A DNA stretch of 64,000 nucleotides, taken from CAWGJF01 sp963822905 (GTDB lineage: Bacteria; Bacteroidota; Ignavibacteria; Ignavibacteriales; Ignavibacteriaceae). The position numbers were made by a program, and so were the translations under genes. Positions 9,940-19,868 of the stretch are shown here, in pieces; positions within the stretch are counted from its first letter, which is position 1; every line of letters starts with the position of its first letter. A model generated the notes under the pieces. The model was not told where the DNA came from, did no database searches, and worked only from the letters and a program-made list of their open reading frames with translations. The stretch spans positions 1,550,001 to 1,614,000 of the forward strand of contig CAWGJF010000001.1 of NCBI GenBank assembly GCA_963822905.1, read 5' to 3'.

Positions 9940-10870
9940 TTAACCTGCAATTCTGTATGCAGACCCGGCAGCAGCAGCAAACGAATTGCTTAATGATGTA
10001 AATAAATTATTTTCAGAAACAGCCGGTGTAGCAGATATTAATTTAAAAGGATTAAACACATTTGGGGATTGATTTACAATATTTTTAATATTGTTTTTTA
10101 TCTCACTATCGATTTTATCACCTGATAAGAATACTTTTAATAATACATTCCGGTTTATTTTTTTAATCCCGGTTGATTTAAGTTCATCATCAATAAAATC
10201 CAGAGCACCCGGCGAATATGCTGTCCTTAAATTCTTATGATAAACTATTTTTCCATTAGCTGATAAGATAATTGAAACATCATCAGATGAAATAAAAATA
10301 CTTGCAGTAATACCTTCAATTAAATTTTCACCACTGTATTTAACTGATCTTACTGCTGAAATATTTGAAGCTTCAATGGATTTGAGCTGATAACGATTTG
10401 AAGCACAAAACACTTTTAATATTTGTAAAAATTTACGGGGCAGTGCAAGAATTAATGCAGTGTTTCAAATTAATAACCGGGTTTTTTTCAATTTCGATAT
10501 ACTGAATACCAAGGTTGCTGATATTCATAAACGGGAATAAAACAGAAAGTTCCCATCTGAATTCTTCAACCAGATCAGTATGCACCATGGTATTATCATA
10601 AGGTGTTTGGTGAGAGTAAAATAAGCCTGACGGAAGTGCAAAAGAAAATGAACCCGAATTCAGAGTTGTTGATTTTTGAATTTGTTCAAAGGCATTCTGC
10701 AGTCTATTGTTAATGTCAGAATCTTTATCATTTTCAAAATCAATTGATTGTGAAAATGGAACTTCTACTATATTTATAATTCTTATGCGCTCTGAATGTC
10801 TTTCAACTTCGACTAACTGAAATTTGTTGGGAGTAATATTGATTCCTGCATGACATTCAGATGGTTCCAT
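9940..10870 (-). pseudogene. PilM-like type IV pilus assembly protein, apparently frameshifted
   Basis: The N-terminal part (10870 down to about 10440) reads CHAGINITPNKFQLVEVE and later LVEEFRWELSVLFPF, an actin-like beta-strand start and PilM-type layout. The C-terminal part (about 10470 down to 9940) continues in another frame with LALPRKFLQILKVFCAS and AVRSVKYSGENLIEG. The two overlap around 10440-10480, where one indel would join them into about 310 residues. PilM binds the inner face of the membrane in the type IV pilus alignment complex. Assignment to PilM is by layout and neighbourhood (comEA) and not by a diagnostic motif. Confidence 0.6.
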
Positions 10871-10880
10871 CTAACGCAGG

Positions 10881-11441
10881 TTATTCCCAGGAAGCCGTGT
10901 TCTTCAGTGCATCATTATGAAGGTCACCAACAGTTCCGTAGCCATCAGGATCTTCCAGGTAATACTTTGTACCAAAAACTACTGAAGAATCAATTCGAAC
11001 AACTGTTCCTTTTCTATTTACAACCGTGTCAGCTGAAATAGTAGTATCTATTTGCAAAACATATTCAGAGTGGGTTTTTGGTGAATACATTAGGCTATCT
11101 GGATTAAAAGTGCCCGAGGTTAAATTCTTAAAAGGATTTGTTGATTTTCTGGTAAGTGAATCGTATCCGTTTTTAATGCTATCAACATACGAATCATTTT
11201 TCACAAACATTATCAAACCAGTAAGATCGCCGGTAAAATCTCCAAATTTCTTTTGCCAGAGAATTTCGGCTTCTTTGATATTTGTCATTCTCAAACGTGA
11301 TTCAGCCTTATAATATCTTTCGGCTTCCATTACCGTTTTTGGATCAATGATTGCGACTTTTATTAATATAACAGTAAGGATTGCAATAACGACATACAAT
11401 GCTGCATGAATATACCATGGATCGCCGCTGCCAGGTTTCAT
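10881..11441 (-). CDS. Hypothetical single-pass membrane protein between comEA and pilM-like gene
   Basis: This is a 186-residue protein of no family I recognise. Residues 10-32 form one hydrophobic segment (AALYVVIAILTVILIKVAI), followed by a charged helix (ERYYKAESRLRMTNIKEAEILWQKKFG) and a mostly hydrophilic C-terminal domain ending SWE. The stop lies 10 bases before the start of the PilM-like gene, and an upstream GGAG is present. The position suggests a PilN/PilO-like or accessory role at the inner membrane, but this is inference. Confidence 0.65.
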   Translation of the reverse strand: MKPGSGDPWYIHAALYVVIAILTVILIKVAIIDPKTVMEAERYYKAESRLRMTNIKEAEILWQKKFGDFTGDLTGLIMFVKNDSYVDSIKNGYDSLTRKSTNPFKNLTSGTFNPDSLMYSPKTHSEYVLQIDTTISADTVVNRKGTVVRIDSSVVFGTKYYLEDPDGYGTVGDLHNDALKNTASWE

Positions 11442-11471
11442 TTCTCCTCCGGGAAAAAAGTTTGATAATGT

Positions 11472-11972
11472 TTATTCAATATATAAAAACTTTTTAATTT
11501 TATTAAGCTTAGAAGTACCAATTCCTTTTACTTCCATTAACTCATCGAGTGATTTAAATTTTTTAATCAATTCACGATACGCAATTATTTTTTCAGCAGT
11601 TTTTTCACCAATACCGGGTAATCTTGTTAATAAATTTATACCTGCTGTATTTATGTTAATGCTTTTTTCAGTCAATGGAGGTAAAGCATCATTTTTACTA
11701 TAATCAGGTTTGGTAAGTTGTAAAACTTCTGATTTAATTTCAACTTTATTTTTTGATGTTTTTTCATCGGATAAATCACTTAAAATATTATTTTTATGGA
11801 AGTTAAACGAACTATCCTCCTTTGAATAATCAAAGATATTGTAATCATTTACAGGTTTGTTCTGGAAAAAATTTTTGTAAATCAATCCCACAAAAAAGAT
11901 AGCTGATAGAAAAAGCAGAACACGGATTTCTGTAGTAGTAAACCCTATTTTTTTTGATAGATTCTTTAACAT
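11472..11972 (-). CDS. ComEA-type helix-hairpin-helix protein
   Basis: The 166-residue protein has an N-terminal membrane segment (residues 16-34). A variable, Lys/Asp-rich linker follows, and then a C-terminal double helix-hairpin-helix (residues 105-166) with INTAGINLLTRLPGIGEKTAEKII and LDELMEVKGIGTSKLNKIK. This is the ComEA DNA-binding module used in natural transformation, which binds double-stranded DNA at the outer face of the inner membrane. It sits with a PilM-like gene, consistent with a competence or type IV pilus cluster. This is notable because an integron lies 11 kb away. Confidence 0.85.
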   Translation of the reverse strand: MLKNLSKKIGFTTTEIRVLLFLSAIFFVGLIYKNFFQNKPVNDYNIFDYSKEDSSFNFHKNNILSDLSDEKTSKNKVEIKSEVLQLTKPDYSKNDALPPLTEKSININTAGINLLTRLPGIGEKTAEKIIAYRELIKKFKSLDELMEVKGIGTSKLNKIKKFLYIE

Positions 11973-12046
11973 TTAATTCGTTAAAGGAATAAAACAAATT
12001 ATCTTAATTAATGAATAGAAACATGATAAAAGTTACCCGGATATCC

Positions 12047-13195
12047 TTATAATCCAAATTTCTGGAAGAAATTTTTATCGTCATTTCCTGACGATGGCTT
12101 GAAGTTTGGCATCTCTTCCAGTTCTTTCAATAATTGTTTCTCTTTAGCACTCAGTTTTTTCGGAACAGAAATATTTACCTGGACTAATTGATCGCCAGCA
12201 CCCGAAGAATTCAAATGTTGGATCCCTTTACCTGTCATCTTTAACATTTTACCGGGAGGGGTTCCGGGTTCAATTTTTAATAATGCCTTTCCTATGAGTG
12301 TTGGTACTTCGATTTCAGTTCCCAAAACTGCACCAGGAAATGAGATGTTTAGCAAATAAATAATATCATCACCTTCACGGATAAAATGTTTATGTTTTTC
12401 TTCTTTGAAGATGACCATAATATCACCAGGATGTCCTCCACGTTTCCCAACATTACCTTCGCCTCTCAATGTCATATAATTACCTTCCTGAACACCAGCG
12501 GGTACATCAACTTTAACAGTAACTTCATCCTGAACGCGACCGTCACCCATACACTTTTTGCAAGGTGTATCGACGACTGTTCCTTCACCACCACAGTTGT
12601 TACAGGTTGTTATATTTACAAACTGTCCAAATACAGAACGGGAAACTGTTCTCATTTCTCCCGAGCCCTGGCAAACAGGACAGGTTTTTAAAGATGTTCC
12701 TGCCTGAGATCCGCTTCCACCACAATCAGAACATTTTACCTGTTTTTTAATTTTTATTTTTTTTGTTACTCCTGTCGCAATTTCCTCCAGATTCAATTTT
12801 AATGTTACACGCAAATCAGAACCCGGAGTTCCTGTTCCTCTTCTTTTTGATCTTGATCTGCTACTGCTTCCAAAAAAATCATCAAAAATTGATGATCCAC
12901 CAAAAATATCTGAGAAGTGAGAGAATATATCGTTTACATTTGAAAATCCTTCGGTACCAAATCCACTTCCACGAAGTCCTTCGTGTCCAAAACGATCATA
13001 CCTTGCTTTCTTATCATCATGACTCAAAATTTCATAAGCTTCAGCTGCCTCTTTAAAATTTTCCTCTGCATCTTTGTCACCCGGATTCCGGTCGGGATGA
13101 TATTGCATGGCCATTTTTCTGTAAGCTTTTTTTATCTCTTCTTTAGAAGCATTCCTGTCAATGCCCAGAACCTCGTAATAATCTCTTTTTGCCAT
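12047..13195 (-). CDS. dnaJ: Chaperone protein DnaJ
   Basis: The 382-residue Hsp40 stimulates DnaK ATPase and presents substrates. It shows a J domain with YHPDRN (HPD at about residue 33), a Gly/Phe-rich stretch (residues 75-120), and four zinc-finger repeats, CSDCGGSG, CPVCQGSG, CNNCGGEG and CKKCMGDG. The two C-terminal substrate domains follow. It is the third gene of hrcA-grpE-dnaJ on the minus strand, with 29 bases to grpE. Length is normal for the family. Confidence 0.98.
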   Translation of the reverse strand: MAKRDYYEVLGIDRNASKEEIKKAYRKMAMQYHPDRNPGDKDAEENFKEAAEAYEILSHDDKKARYDRFGHEGLRGSGFGTEGFSNVNDIFSHFSDIFGGSSIFDDFFGSSSRSRSKRRGTGTPGSDLRVTLKLNLEEIATGVTKKIKIKKQVKCSDCGGSGSQAGTSLKTCPVCQGSGEMRTVSRSVFGQFVNITTCNNCGGEGTVVDTPCKKCMGDGRVQDEVTVKVDVPAGVQEGNYMTLRGEGNVGKRGGHPGDIMVIFKEEKHKHFIREGDDIIYLLNISFPGAVLGTEIEVPTLIGKALLKIEPGTPPGKMLKMTGKGIQHLNSSGAGDQLVQVNISVPKKLSAKEKQLLKELEEMPNFKPSSGNDDKNFFQKFGL

Positions 13196-13224
13196 ATTAA
13201 TTATTCGTTACCATTGTTTGTTTT

Positions 13225-13848
13225 TTAATTCTGTTCTTCGGGTGATTCAAGTGAAGATTCTTCACTCACAATTACTTTTGCGTGGCGGATAACTTTATCC
13301 TTATATATATATCCGTTTTCAACTTCCTGAAGAACTGTGTGTGGTGGAACAGAATCGTCTTTCTGCTGCATCAAAGCATCATGATGGTTTACATCAAAAG
13401 GTTTTCCAACAGACTCCATTTTCTGAACACCTGCTTCTTTCAGGATTTTAACCATTTTATCATAGACTAATTTTATCCCGTTTTTTATTGCTTTTATATC
13501 TTCTGCATCCTTAATATGCGTAAGCGAACGTTCAAAATCATCAATTACTGGCAGTAGTTTAATGATAAATCCTTCGGCTGCATAGTTTAAAAGATTTAAT
13601 TGATCGTTCTCTGTTCTTCTTTTATAATTTTCAAACTCTGCTGCTTTTCTGAGAAGTCTGTCATTAAGATCTTTAACCTGTTCGGATAATTCAGAAATTT
13701 TTGTTTCATAAGATATTGTAATCTCATCATCACTAGATGACTGATTTTTTTCATTTTCTAATTCTATTTGTTCTGAATTTTCCTGCTCGTTATTAACCTG
13801 ATTTTGTTCTTCATGTATTTCATTAATATTTTTTTTGTCTTTGGACAT
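13225..13848 (-). CDS. grpE: Nucleotide exchange factor GrpE
   Basis: The 207-residue protein has an acidic, Gln/Glu-rich disordered start (residues 1-45), a long coiled coil (about 45-95) and the GrpE core. Characteristic phrases are LLRKAAEFENYKRR, LLPVIDDFERSL, LVYDKMVKILKEAGV and FDVNHHDA. It releases ADP from DnaK. It lies 16 bases downstream of hrcA and 29 bases upstream of dnaJ, so the three genes should be one operon. Confidence 0.97.
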   Translation of the reverse strand: MSKDKKNINEIHEEQNQVNNEQENSEQIELENEKNQSSSDDEITISYETKISELSEQVKDLNDRLLRKAAEFENYKRRTENDQLNLLNYAAEGFIIKLLPVIDDFERSLTHIKDAEDIKAIKNGIKLVYDKMVKILKEAGVQKMESVGKPFDVNHHDALMQQKDDSVPPHTVLQEVENGYIYKDKVIRHAKVIVSEESSLESPEEQN

Positions 13849-13864
13849 TCGTTACTATTCCTCC

Positions 13865-14914
13865 TTATTTTATCGGGTTTGTTAAATATTCTGATAACAT
13901 TTTTGCCATAAAATCTACAATGGCAACAATCTTTGAGTACTCCATTCTTTTAGGACCGATTATCCCAAGTGTTCCCTGGGTTTCGCCAAATTTGTATTCT
14001 TTACTTATAAAACTGTAATCCTGAAGTTTCTTTTCTTCATTCTCACTTCCAATTGAGATATAAATATCATCATTTAAATTTTCACCGGATTTTTCCATTA
14101 TGTGGATGATTATATCTTTATCCTCAATCATCTCAATAACGCTCTGGAAATTTTCCGGGTTTCCAAATTCAGGATGATGCATTATATTTTTTGCTCCCGT
14201 TACTATCACTCTCTCTGATTTTATTTCGTCTTTAAATATTTTATCAACTGAGTCGATAAATAATCTTATAACCGGTCTTTGATTTTCATCAACATCCTGG
14301 AACCTGTCAGAAAAGGTGTTCCTGATTTCTTTAAATGTTAACCCATTCAATCTTTCATTTAATAATAACTGTACTGATTCAAGTTGTGATTCTTTAATAT
14401 TTGAATCCAACTCCAGGGTAATAGTTTTCACAAGTCCGGATTTGATACTGATTACTACCATAATTCTTGTCGAGCTTATATTAACTATTTGCAGCTTTTC
14501 AAAAATTCCGGAATCCAGATTTGGATATGAAACACACGCTAATTGTTTAGTAATTGAACTAAGCAGTTTCCCTGCAAGCCGAACCATTTCACCAGTTTCG
14601 GTTGGTTCTGATCCAAGGCTGTTTTCAATCAATCCTTTTTCCCTGCTGCGAATTTTTTGTATGCTCATTAATGAATCAACATAAAAACGATATCCTTTGT
14701 CAGTTGGAACACGCCCTGCAGAAGTATGAGGATGATTAATATACCCACTTTCTTCAAGATCTGACATAATATTTCTTACTGTAGCAGGCGAAACTCCAAG
14801 ATCATATTTCTTCGTAATATTTCTTGAACCTACCGGAGAAGCAGTCAAAATGAATTGCTGAATAACGTATCTTAATACGTTTTTTTCTCTATCGTTCAAC
14901 TGTTCGTGTAACAT
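13865..14914 (-). CDS. hrcA: Heat-inducible transcription repressor HrcA
   Basis: The 349-residue HrcA has an N-terminal winged-helix region with LGVSPATVRNIMSDLEESGYI and PHTSAGRVPTDKGYRFYVD, followed by the GAF-like and dimerisation region ending GTLGIIGPKRMEYSKIV. It represses heat-shock operons by binding CIRCE elements and needs GroEL for folding. It leads the hrcA-grpE-dnaJ operon and is divergent from purM. No recognisable CIRCE inverted repeat was seen in the 14915-15179 interval, so autoregulation through a classical CIRCE here is doubtful. Confidence 0.97.
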   Translation of the reverse strand: MLHEQLNDREKNVLRYVIQQFILTASPVGSRNITKKYDLGVSPATVRNIMSDLEESGYINHPHTSAGRVPTDKGYRFYVDSLMSIQKIRSREKGLIENSLGSEPTETGEMVRLAGKLLSSITKQLACVSYPNLDSGIFEKLQIVNISSTRIMVVISIKSGLVKTITLELDSNIKESQLESVQLLLNERLNGLTFKEIRNTFSDRFQDVDENQRPVIRLFIDSVDKIFKDEIKSERVIVTGAKNIMHHPEFGNPENFQSVIEMIEDKDIIIHIMEKSGENLNDDIYISIGSENEEKKLQDYSFISKEYKFGETQGTLGIIGPKRMEYSKIVAIVDFMAKMLSEYLTNPIK

Positions 14915-15179
14915 TTTCTTCTAAAGACTTAATAAATAAAGGTTTTCAAGGATGCAAATATATCAATTTCCATTAAATTTTTTAGGGTAAAGAGACGTAA
15001 ATCACTTGGATTGTTCTTCCCAAAGCCAATTCAACTATGTTATGATGCAGTTATTTAATATTTGTTTCTGGAATACAATTATATTGCAATAATTGTCGCA
15101 TTTCTTCTTTGCTAAAGAATGGCATTTATGGTAAATTTTGGTTCGAGGGTAAATTAATCTAAAATGTTGGAGAATATTT

Positions 15180-16175
15180 TTGAACGATGCATATAAATCG
15201 GCAGGAGTTGATATAAATGCCGGTGAAGAAGCTGTAAACAGAATAAAAGAATTAGCACGTTCTACTTTTAATAAAAATGTTTTGGCTGATATCGGACATT
15301 TCGGAGCTTTCTATCAGCCGGACCTCTCCAGTTATAAAGAACCAGTCTTTGTTTCAAGTGTAGATGGAGTTGGGACAAAACTTAAAATTGCATTTCAATC
15401 AGGTAAACATGATACAATTGGACAGGATCTGGTTAATCACTGTGTGAATGATATTGCTGTATGTGGTGCTGAACCTCTTTACTTTATGGATTATCTTTCT
15501 CTCGCAAAACTTGATCCTAAAATATTATCGTCTATTATTGAAGGATTCTCTGTTGCATGTATTCAAAATGGATGTGCCCTGATAGGAGGAGAAACAGCAG
15601 AGATGCCCGGCTTTTATAAACCAGGCGAATATGATATCGCCGGAATGATAGTTGGGATAGTTGAAAAGAAAAGCATAATTGATGGTAAAAATATTGAAGC
15701 CGGTGATATTCTTATAGGTATTCCTTCAAATGGATTGCATACAAATGGTTATTCATTAGCAAGAAAAGCTTTACTTGAAAAATTTACACTAGATGAACGG
15801 GTTGAATTATTAAATAAAACTCTATCCGAAGAGCTGCTTCGAATTCATAAATCTTATCTTTCCTTGATTAAGAGTTTAAAAGAAACTGTTAATGTAAAAG
15901 GAATTGCACACATTACAGGTGGTGGTATTGTAGGAAATACAAATCGAATAATTCCTAAAGGATTATCTTTAAAAGTACATTGGGGAAACTGGGAAACACC
16001 CCCGATATTTAAATTAATCCAGGAAACAGGGGAAATCAGTAATGATGAAATGCGACAGGTATTTAATATGGGAATAGGTCTTGTAGTTATCGTACCCCGT
16101 AATCAGGAAGAATTATCTTCGCAGGTCATTCTTGAAAATAGAGAACATCCTCTCGTTCTTGGTGAAGTAGAATAA
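15180..16175 (+). CDS. purM: Phosphoribosylformylglycinamidine cyclo-ligase PurM
   Basis: The 331-residue PurM makes AIR from FGAM using ATP in purine synthesis. It shows YKSAGVDINAGEEAV at the start, SVDGVGTKLKIAF, GQDLVNHCVNDIAVCGAEPLYF, GCALIGGETAEMPG and SNGLHTNGYSLAR, all typical of the AIR synthase fold. It starts at a TTG with GGAG eight bases upstream; no better ATG is available before the conserved start. It is the first of a plus-strand run with the TatD/radical-SAM, dacB-like and prmA genes. Confidence 0.96.
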   Translation: MNDAYKSAGVDINAGEEAVNRIKELARSTFNKNVLADIGHFGAFYQPDLSSYKEPVFVSSVDGVGTKLKIAFQSGKHDTIGQDLVNHCVNDIAVCGAEPLYFMDYLSLAKLDPKILSSIIEGFSVACIQNGCALIGGETAEMPGFYKPGEYDIAGMIVGIVEKKSIIDGKNIEAGDILIGIPSNGLHTNGYSLARKALLEKFTLDERVELLNKTLSEELLRIHKSYLSLIKSLKETVNVKGIAHITGGGIVGNTNRIIPKGLSLKVHWGNWETPPIFKLIQETGEISNDEMRQVFNMGIGLVVIVPRNQEELSSQVILENREHPLVLGEVE

Positions 16176-16197
16176 ATTATTCGCAAAAGAATTTGTT

Positions 16198-17559
16198 ATG
16201 TTCATCGATTCACACGCCCATCTTTTTTATCATAATTTTGAGAGTGATCTCGACCAGGTAATTGAGAATGCCCGGAAGAACGGGATCAGCAACATAATTG
16301 TTCCTGCTACAGATTTAAAAACAGCCGAAGAAGTAATTAAGTTAACTGAAAAATATGATTTAATATTTGGGGCTGTCGGTGTTCATCCTCATGATACAAA
16401 AGATTGGGATGATTCGTTTATTCCTAAACTGGAAAAATTAGCAAACAATAAAAAAATTATTGCTATTGGTGAAATAGGTCTGGATTATTATTATGATTAC
16501 TCTCCCAGTGAAAAACAGATCGAAGCATTTAAAGCACAAATAGAACTTGCACTCAAATTAGATTTGCCAATTATTGTTCACAACCGTGATTCCGATAAAG
16601 ATATGATGGAAATTATTGGCAGTTATTGCTCAAGAGGATTAAAAGCACATTTTCATTGCTTTAATGGTTCTATAGAAGATGCAATGGAATTAATTGGAAT
16701 GAACCATATGTTATCTTTTACAGGAAATATAACATTTAAAAAATCCGATTCATTAAGAAATATAGCTGCCCAGTTGCCAATGGATCATTTGCTTATTGAA
16801 ACTGATTCTCCATTTATGACTCCGGAACCTCACCGGGGAAAAAGAAACGAACCCGCAAATGTTACACTGGTTGCAGAAAAACTTGCTGAACTTCAAAACA
16901 TAAGAGTCAGCGATGTTGCAAGAATTACTACTTACAATACTTTCAGAATGTACGGAATCGGGGATAGCAGCGATACGGTTTTTACTTATAAGATTGGTAA
17001 TTCACTTTATATAAATGTAACAAACAGGTGCAATGCCAAATGCGTATTCTGCAGAAGAAAAGGAAGTCCCGTTTTACAGGGATATAATTTGAAGATGAAT
17101 AAAAATGAAGAACCGGATGCTGTTGCATACATTAAAGAGATTGGCGATCCGAAAAAATATAAAGAAATAGTTTTCTGTGGTTACGGTGAACCAACGATTC
17201 GCTGGGATGTTGTAAAAGCCGTTGCAAAATATGTTAAAAAAAATGGCGGGCGCACAAGAATAAATACTAACGGGCATGGAAATTATATTAATAAAAAAGA
17301 TATCGCACCTGAATTTAAAAACGTGATTGATATTGTATCAATCTCATTGAATTCAGTTGAGCCAAGACAATATTCTGAGATTACAGGACTTGAAACCAGG
17401 ATGTTTAATGAGATGATAAAGTTTGCAAAAGAAGTACGTCCTATGGTTGAAAAAGTTGTAATGAGTATTGTGTCGCTTAAAGATGTAGAAATCGAAAAAG
17501 CACGAAAACTGGTCGAAGAAAAAATTGGTGCTGAATTCAGAGTACGGGATTATTTTTAA
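16198..17559 (+). CDS. TatD-family hydrolase fused to TatD-associated radical SAM protein
   Basis: Residues 1-255 are a TatD-type metal-dependent deoxyribonuclease: HAH at residues 6-8, GVHPHD, GEIGLDYYYD, IVHNRDSDKD, HFHCFNG and ETDSPFM are all present. Residues 258-453 are a radical SAM domain with C278-x3-C282-x2-C285, the 4Fe-4S cluster motif. It also has VFCGYGEPTIRWD and the glycine-rich region typical of the TatD-associated radical SAM family. The two functions occur as neighbours or fusions in several phyla. The joint role is not established; a nucleic-acid repair or quality-control task is inference. Confidence 0.93.
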   Translation: MFIDSHAHLFYHNFESDLDQVIENARKNGISNIIVPATDLKTAEEVIKLTEKYDLIFGAVGVHPHDTKDWDDSFIPKLEKLANNKKIIAIGEIGLDYYYDYSPSEKQIEAFKAQIELALKLDLPIIVHNRDSDKDMMEIIGSYCSRGLKAHFHCFNGSIEDAMELIGMNHMLSFTGNITFKKSDSLRNIAAQLPMDHLLIETDSPFMTPEPHRGKRNEPANVTLVAEKLAELQNIRVSDVARITTYNTFRMYGIGDSSDTVFTYKIGNSLYINVTNRCNAKCVFCRRKGSPVLQGYNLKMNKNEEPDAVAYIKEIGDPKKYKEIVFCGYGEPTIRWDVVKAVAKYVKKNGGRTRINTNGHGNYINKKDIAPEFKNVIDIVSISLNSVEPRQYSEITGLETRMFNEMIKFAKEVRPMVEKVVMSIVSLKDVEIEKARKLVEEKIGAEFRVRDYF

Positions 17560-17563
17560 TTTG

Positions 17564-18991
17564 ATGAAATCCTTCCTTGTAACATTTTTATTTATTGTCT
17601 CTTTTCAATCAGGTTTTTCCCAGGAAAAATTAAAGGACAAAATAAATAATATCCTCGTCGACAGCTTTTTTAACCGATCAATAATTGCAATTGATGTTTA
17701 TGATCTGACCGGGCAGAAAAGTTTATATAAAAAAAATGAGAAACTACTTTTAAATCCTGCGTCAAATCAAAAAATTATAACAACATGTGCAGCACTTCAA
17801 TTCCTTGGTACTTATTATAAATTCCAGACAAAATTATTTCATACCGGGTTAATCGAAGATGGAACATTGTATGGTGACTTATACCTTGTCGGGGGATTCG
17901 ATCCCATGTTTAAATATTCCGATCTTGATTCTTTATTAAAACCATTAAAGGATCTTGGAATAAAAAAAATAACAGGAAAAATTTGTGGCGATGTTTCGCT
18001 TAAAGATTCTCTGTACTGGGGAAAAGGATGGATGTGGGATGATAATCCTGATCCAACTGCAGTTTATTTAAGTTCCCTGAATATAAATGAAAACTCTGTT
18101 GATGTTTTTGTTGAGGGAGTAAAGATTGATTCGTTCTCCGTTGTGACACTAAATACTCCGGGAAAATATTTTAACATAATTAATAAAACAAAAACAACTG
18201 GCCAGTTTGATGAAGCAGATTTTGAAGTAACAAGAGACTGGATGAACAATCCTAAAAATATTTTAATTGCAGGACTTGTTCCCATAGGAAAACAATATGA
18301 CGAAGAGGAATCAACAGAAAAACTAAATGTTCAAAATCCTGCCGAATATTTTTTATTTCTTGTCACTAAAAAACTAAATGAGATGGGAATACAATGTGCT
18401 GGGAAATATGAAATTGAAAAACTTCCTGGAAATTCTGTTTTCCTTAGTTCTATCGACCGTCCGATCGATAGTGTTATAGTTTATACTAATAAAGAAAGTG
18501 ATAATCTTGGTGCTGAAATGTTGTTATACACATTGGCACTTAATGATTCTGCTGCACTTGCAACCAGGGAAAACGGATTAGAAGCTGTCAACCGTTTTAT
18601 TGATTCATTAGGTTTTCATTCTGAAAATTATTCTATCGCTGATGGTTCCGGTGTTTCCCGTTATAATCTTGTTTCTGTTGAATTACTTTTGAAATGTTTA
18701 AAATATTTGTTTTATAAAAACCCGGGATTGTTTAACCTCCTTTATTCATCATTACCAATTGGTGGAGTTGACGGCACACTTGAAAAAAGATTTCTTGATA
18801 CAAAAGCATTCAATAATATTCGTGCAAAAACCGGAACACTTTCGGGTGTAAGTGCACTTTCAGGTTATATTACCTCTGCCAACCAGCACATGCTTGCTTT
18901 TTCAATTTTACTGGAGAACTACACAGAAAAATCTGCATATGCAAGAAAATATATTGATCAGATTTGCGAATTGCTGGCTGAGTATAAATGA
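17564..18991 (+). CDS. dacB: D-alanyl-D-alanine carboxypeptidase/endopeptidase, PBP4 (DacB) type
   Basis: The start is placed at ATG 17564, which begins the signal peptide MKSFLVTFLFIVSFQSGFSQ, five bases after the preceding stop. An upstream in-frame start would overlap that gene. The protein has the serine-peptidase S13 motifs: S67-N-Q-K70 (SxxK), SDN in KESDNLGAE, and KTG in AKTGTLSG. It also has the large insert typical of PBP4 between SxxK and SDN. It trims D-Ala and may cut cross-links in the periplasm. It overlaps prmA by four bases (ATGA), so the two are translationally coupled. Confidence 0.93.
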   Translation: MKSFLVTFLFIVSFQSGFSQEKLKDKINNILVDSFFNRSIIAIDVYDLTGQKSLYKKNEKLLLNPASNQKIITTCAALQFLGTYYKFQTKLFHTGLIEDGTLYGDLYLVGGFDPMFKYSDLDSLLKPLKDLGIKKITGKICGDVSLKDSLYWGKGWMWDDNPDPTAVYLSSLNINENSVDVFVEGVKIDSFSVVTLNTPGKYFNIINKTKTTGQFDEADFEVTRDWMNNPKNILIAGLVPIGKQYDEEESTEKLNVQNPAEYFLFLVTKKLNEMGIQCAGKYEIEKLPGNSVFLSSIDRPIDSVIVYTNKESDNLGAEMLLYTLALNDSAALATRENGLEAVNRFIDSLGFHSENYSIADGSGVSRYNLVSVELLLKCLKYLFYKNPGLFNLLYSSLPIGGVDGTLEKRFLDTKAFNNIRAKTGTLSGVSALSGYITSANQHMLAFSILLENYTEKSAYARKYIDQICELLAEYK

Positions 18992-19839
18992 GTCTAACAA
19001 ACTACAAACAATTCACGATTCAGTCTACTCCTTTTCTTCCTGAATTATTAAGCGGTCTTTTATGGGAACTGGAAATCCTTGGTGTAACGGAAGACGAGGA
19101 TTCAATTAAAGTTTTTATTGATGAAAATGCTCCGGTTGATAAAAATTCAATCAGTAGCCTGTTAAATAAAATGGTTGATCAAAATCTGATAGATAATTTT
19201 TCAATAATTGAAGAAATAATTCCTTTAAAAAACTGGAATGAAGAATGGGAAAAGAGCAGGGAAGTAATCAGAGTTTCTGAACGGATAATTGTTAAACCAA
19301 CTTTTAAAAATTATTCGCCTCAAAAAGATGAAATCGTTTTGATAATTGATCCGAAAATGTCTTTCGGAACAGGTGAGCATCAGACTACTAAACTTGTTCT
19401 AAAATTTCTAGAGAAACATATCAAAAATGATGATAAAGTCCTTGATGTCGGTTCGGGAACAGGAATTCTATCAATTGCTGCGATTAAACTTGGAGCTAAT
19501 TATGTAGTTGCTGTTGATAATGATGAATTATGTCTAGATAACTGTGAAGAAAATAGTGAATTGAACCAGGTTTCGGATAAAGTGAAAATATTATGTGGTG
19601 AAATAAAAGATGTTGAAGAAAATGAGTTCAATCTTATAATCGCAAATATTCAGAAGAATGTTTTGCTTGATATAGCGAATAATATAAAATCAAAACTTAA
19701 AAAGAACGGAATTGTAATTTTATCCGGTCTGTTGCAGGAAGATGAACAGGATATTGTTAAGCATTATTCATCTTTAGGATTTGTTAAAATTGAATCGGAA
19801 ATTATGGATGAATGGATTGCGGCTTTGTTCAGGTTATAG
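18988..19839 (+). CDS. prmA: Ribosomal protein L11 methyltransferase PrmA
   Basis: The 283-residue protein contains the PrmA signature set: NWNEEWEKSREV, IDPKMSFGTGEHQTT, the SAM-binding VLDVGSGTGILSIAAIKLGA and IIANIQKNVLLDI. It trimethylates ribosomal protein L11. The ATG overlaps the dacB stop in ATGA. It ends the purM-led plus-strand run. It is shorter in the N-terminal L11-recognition domain than the E. coli protein only by a few residues. Confidence 0.95.
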   Translation: MSLTNYKQFTIQSTPFLPELLSGLLWELEILGVTEDEDSIKVFIDENAPVDKNSISSLLNKMVDQNLIDNFSIIEEIIPLKNWNEEWEKSREVIRVSERIIVKPTFKNYSPQKDEIVLIIDPKMSFGTGEHQTTKLVLKFLEKHIKNDDKVLDVGSGTGILSIAAIKLGANYVVAVDNDELCLDNCEENSELNQVSDKVKILCGEIKDVEENEFNLIIANIQKNVLLDIANNIKSKLKKNGIVILSGLLQEDEQDIVKHYSSLGFVKIESEIMDEWIAALFRL

Positions 19840-19868
19840 AAAGGTAAGAAAATAGAACACGGATATTA

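Noticed and set aside
12386..13228. Plus-strand open frames opposite dnaJ.
   Set aside because: They are shadows of the dnaJ coding strand; they are rich in Phe/His/Leu and have no family match.
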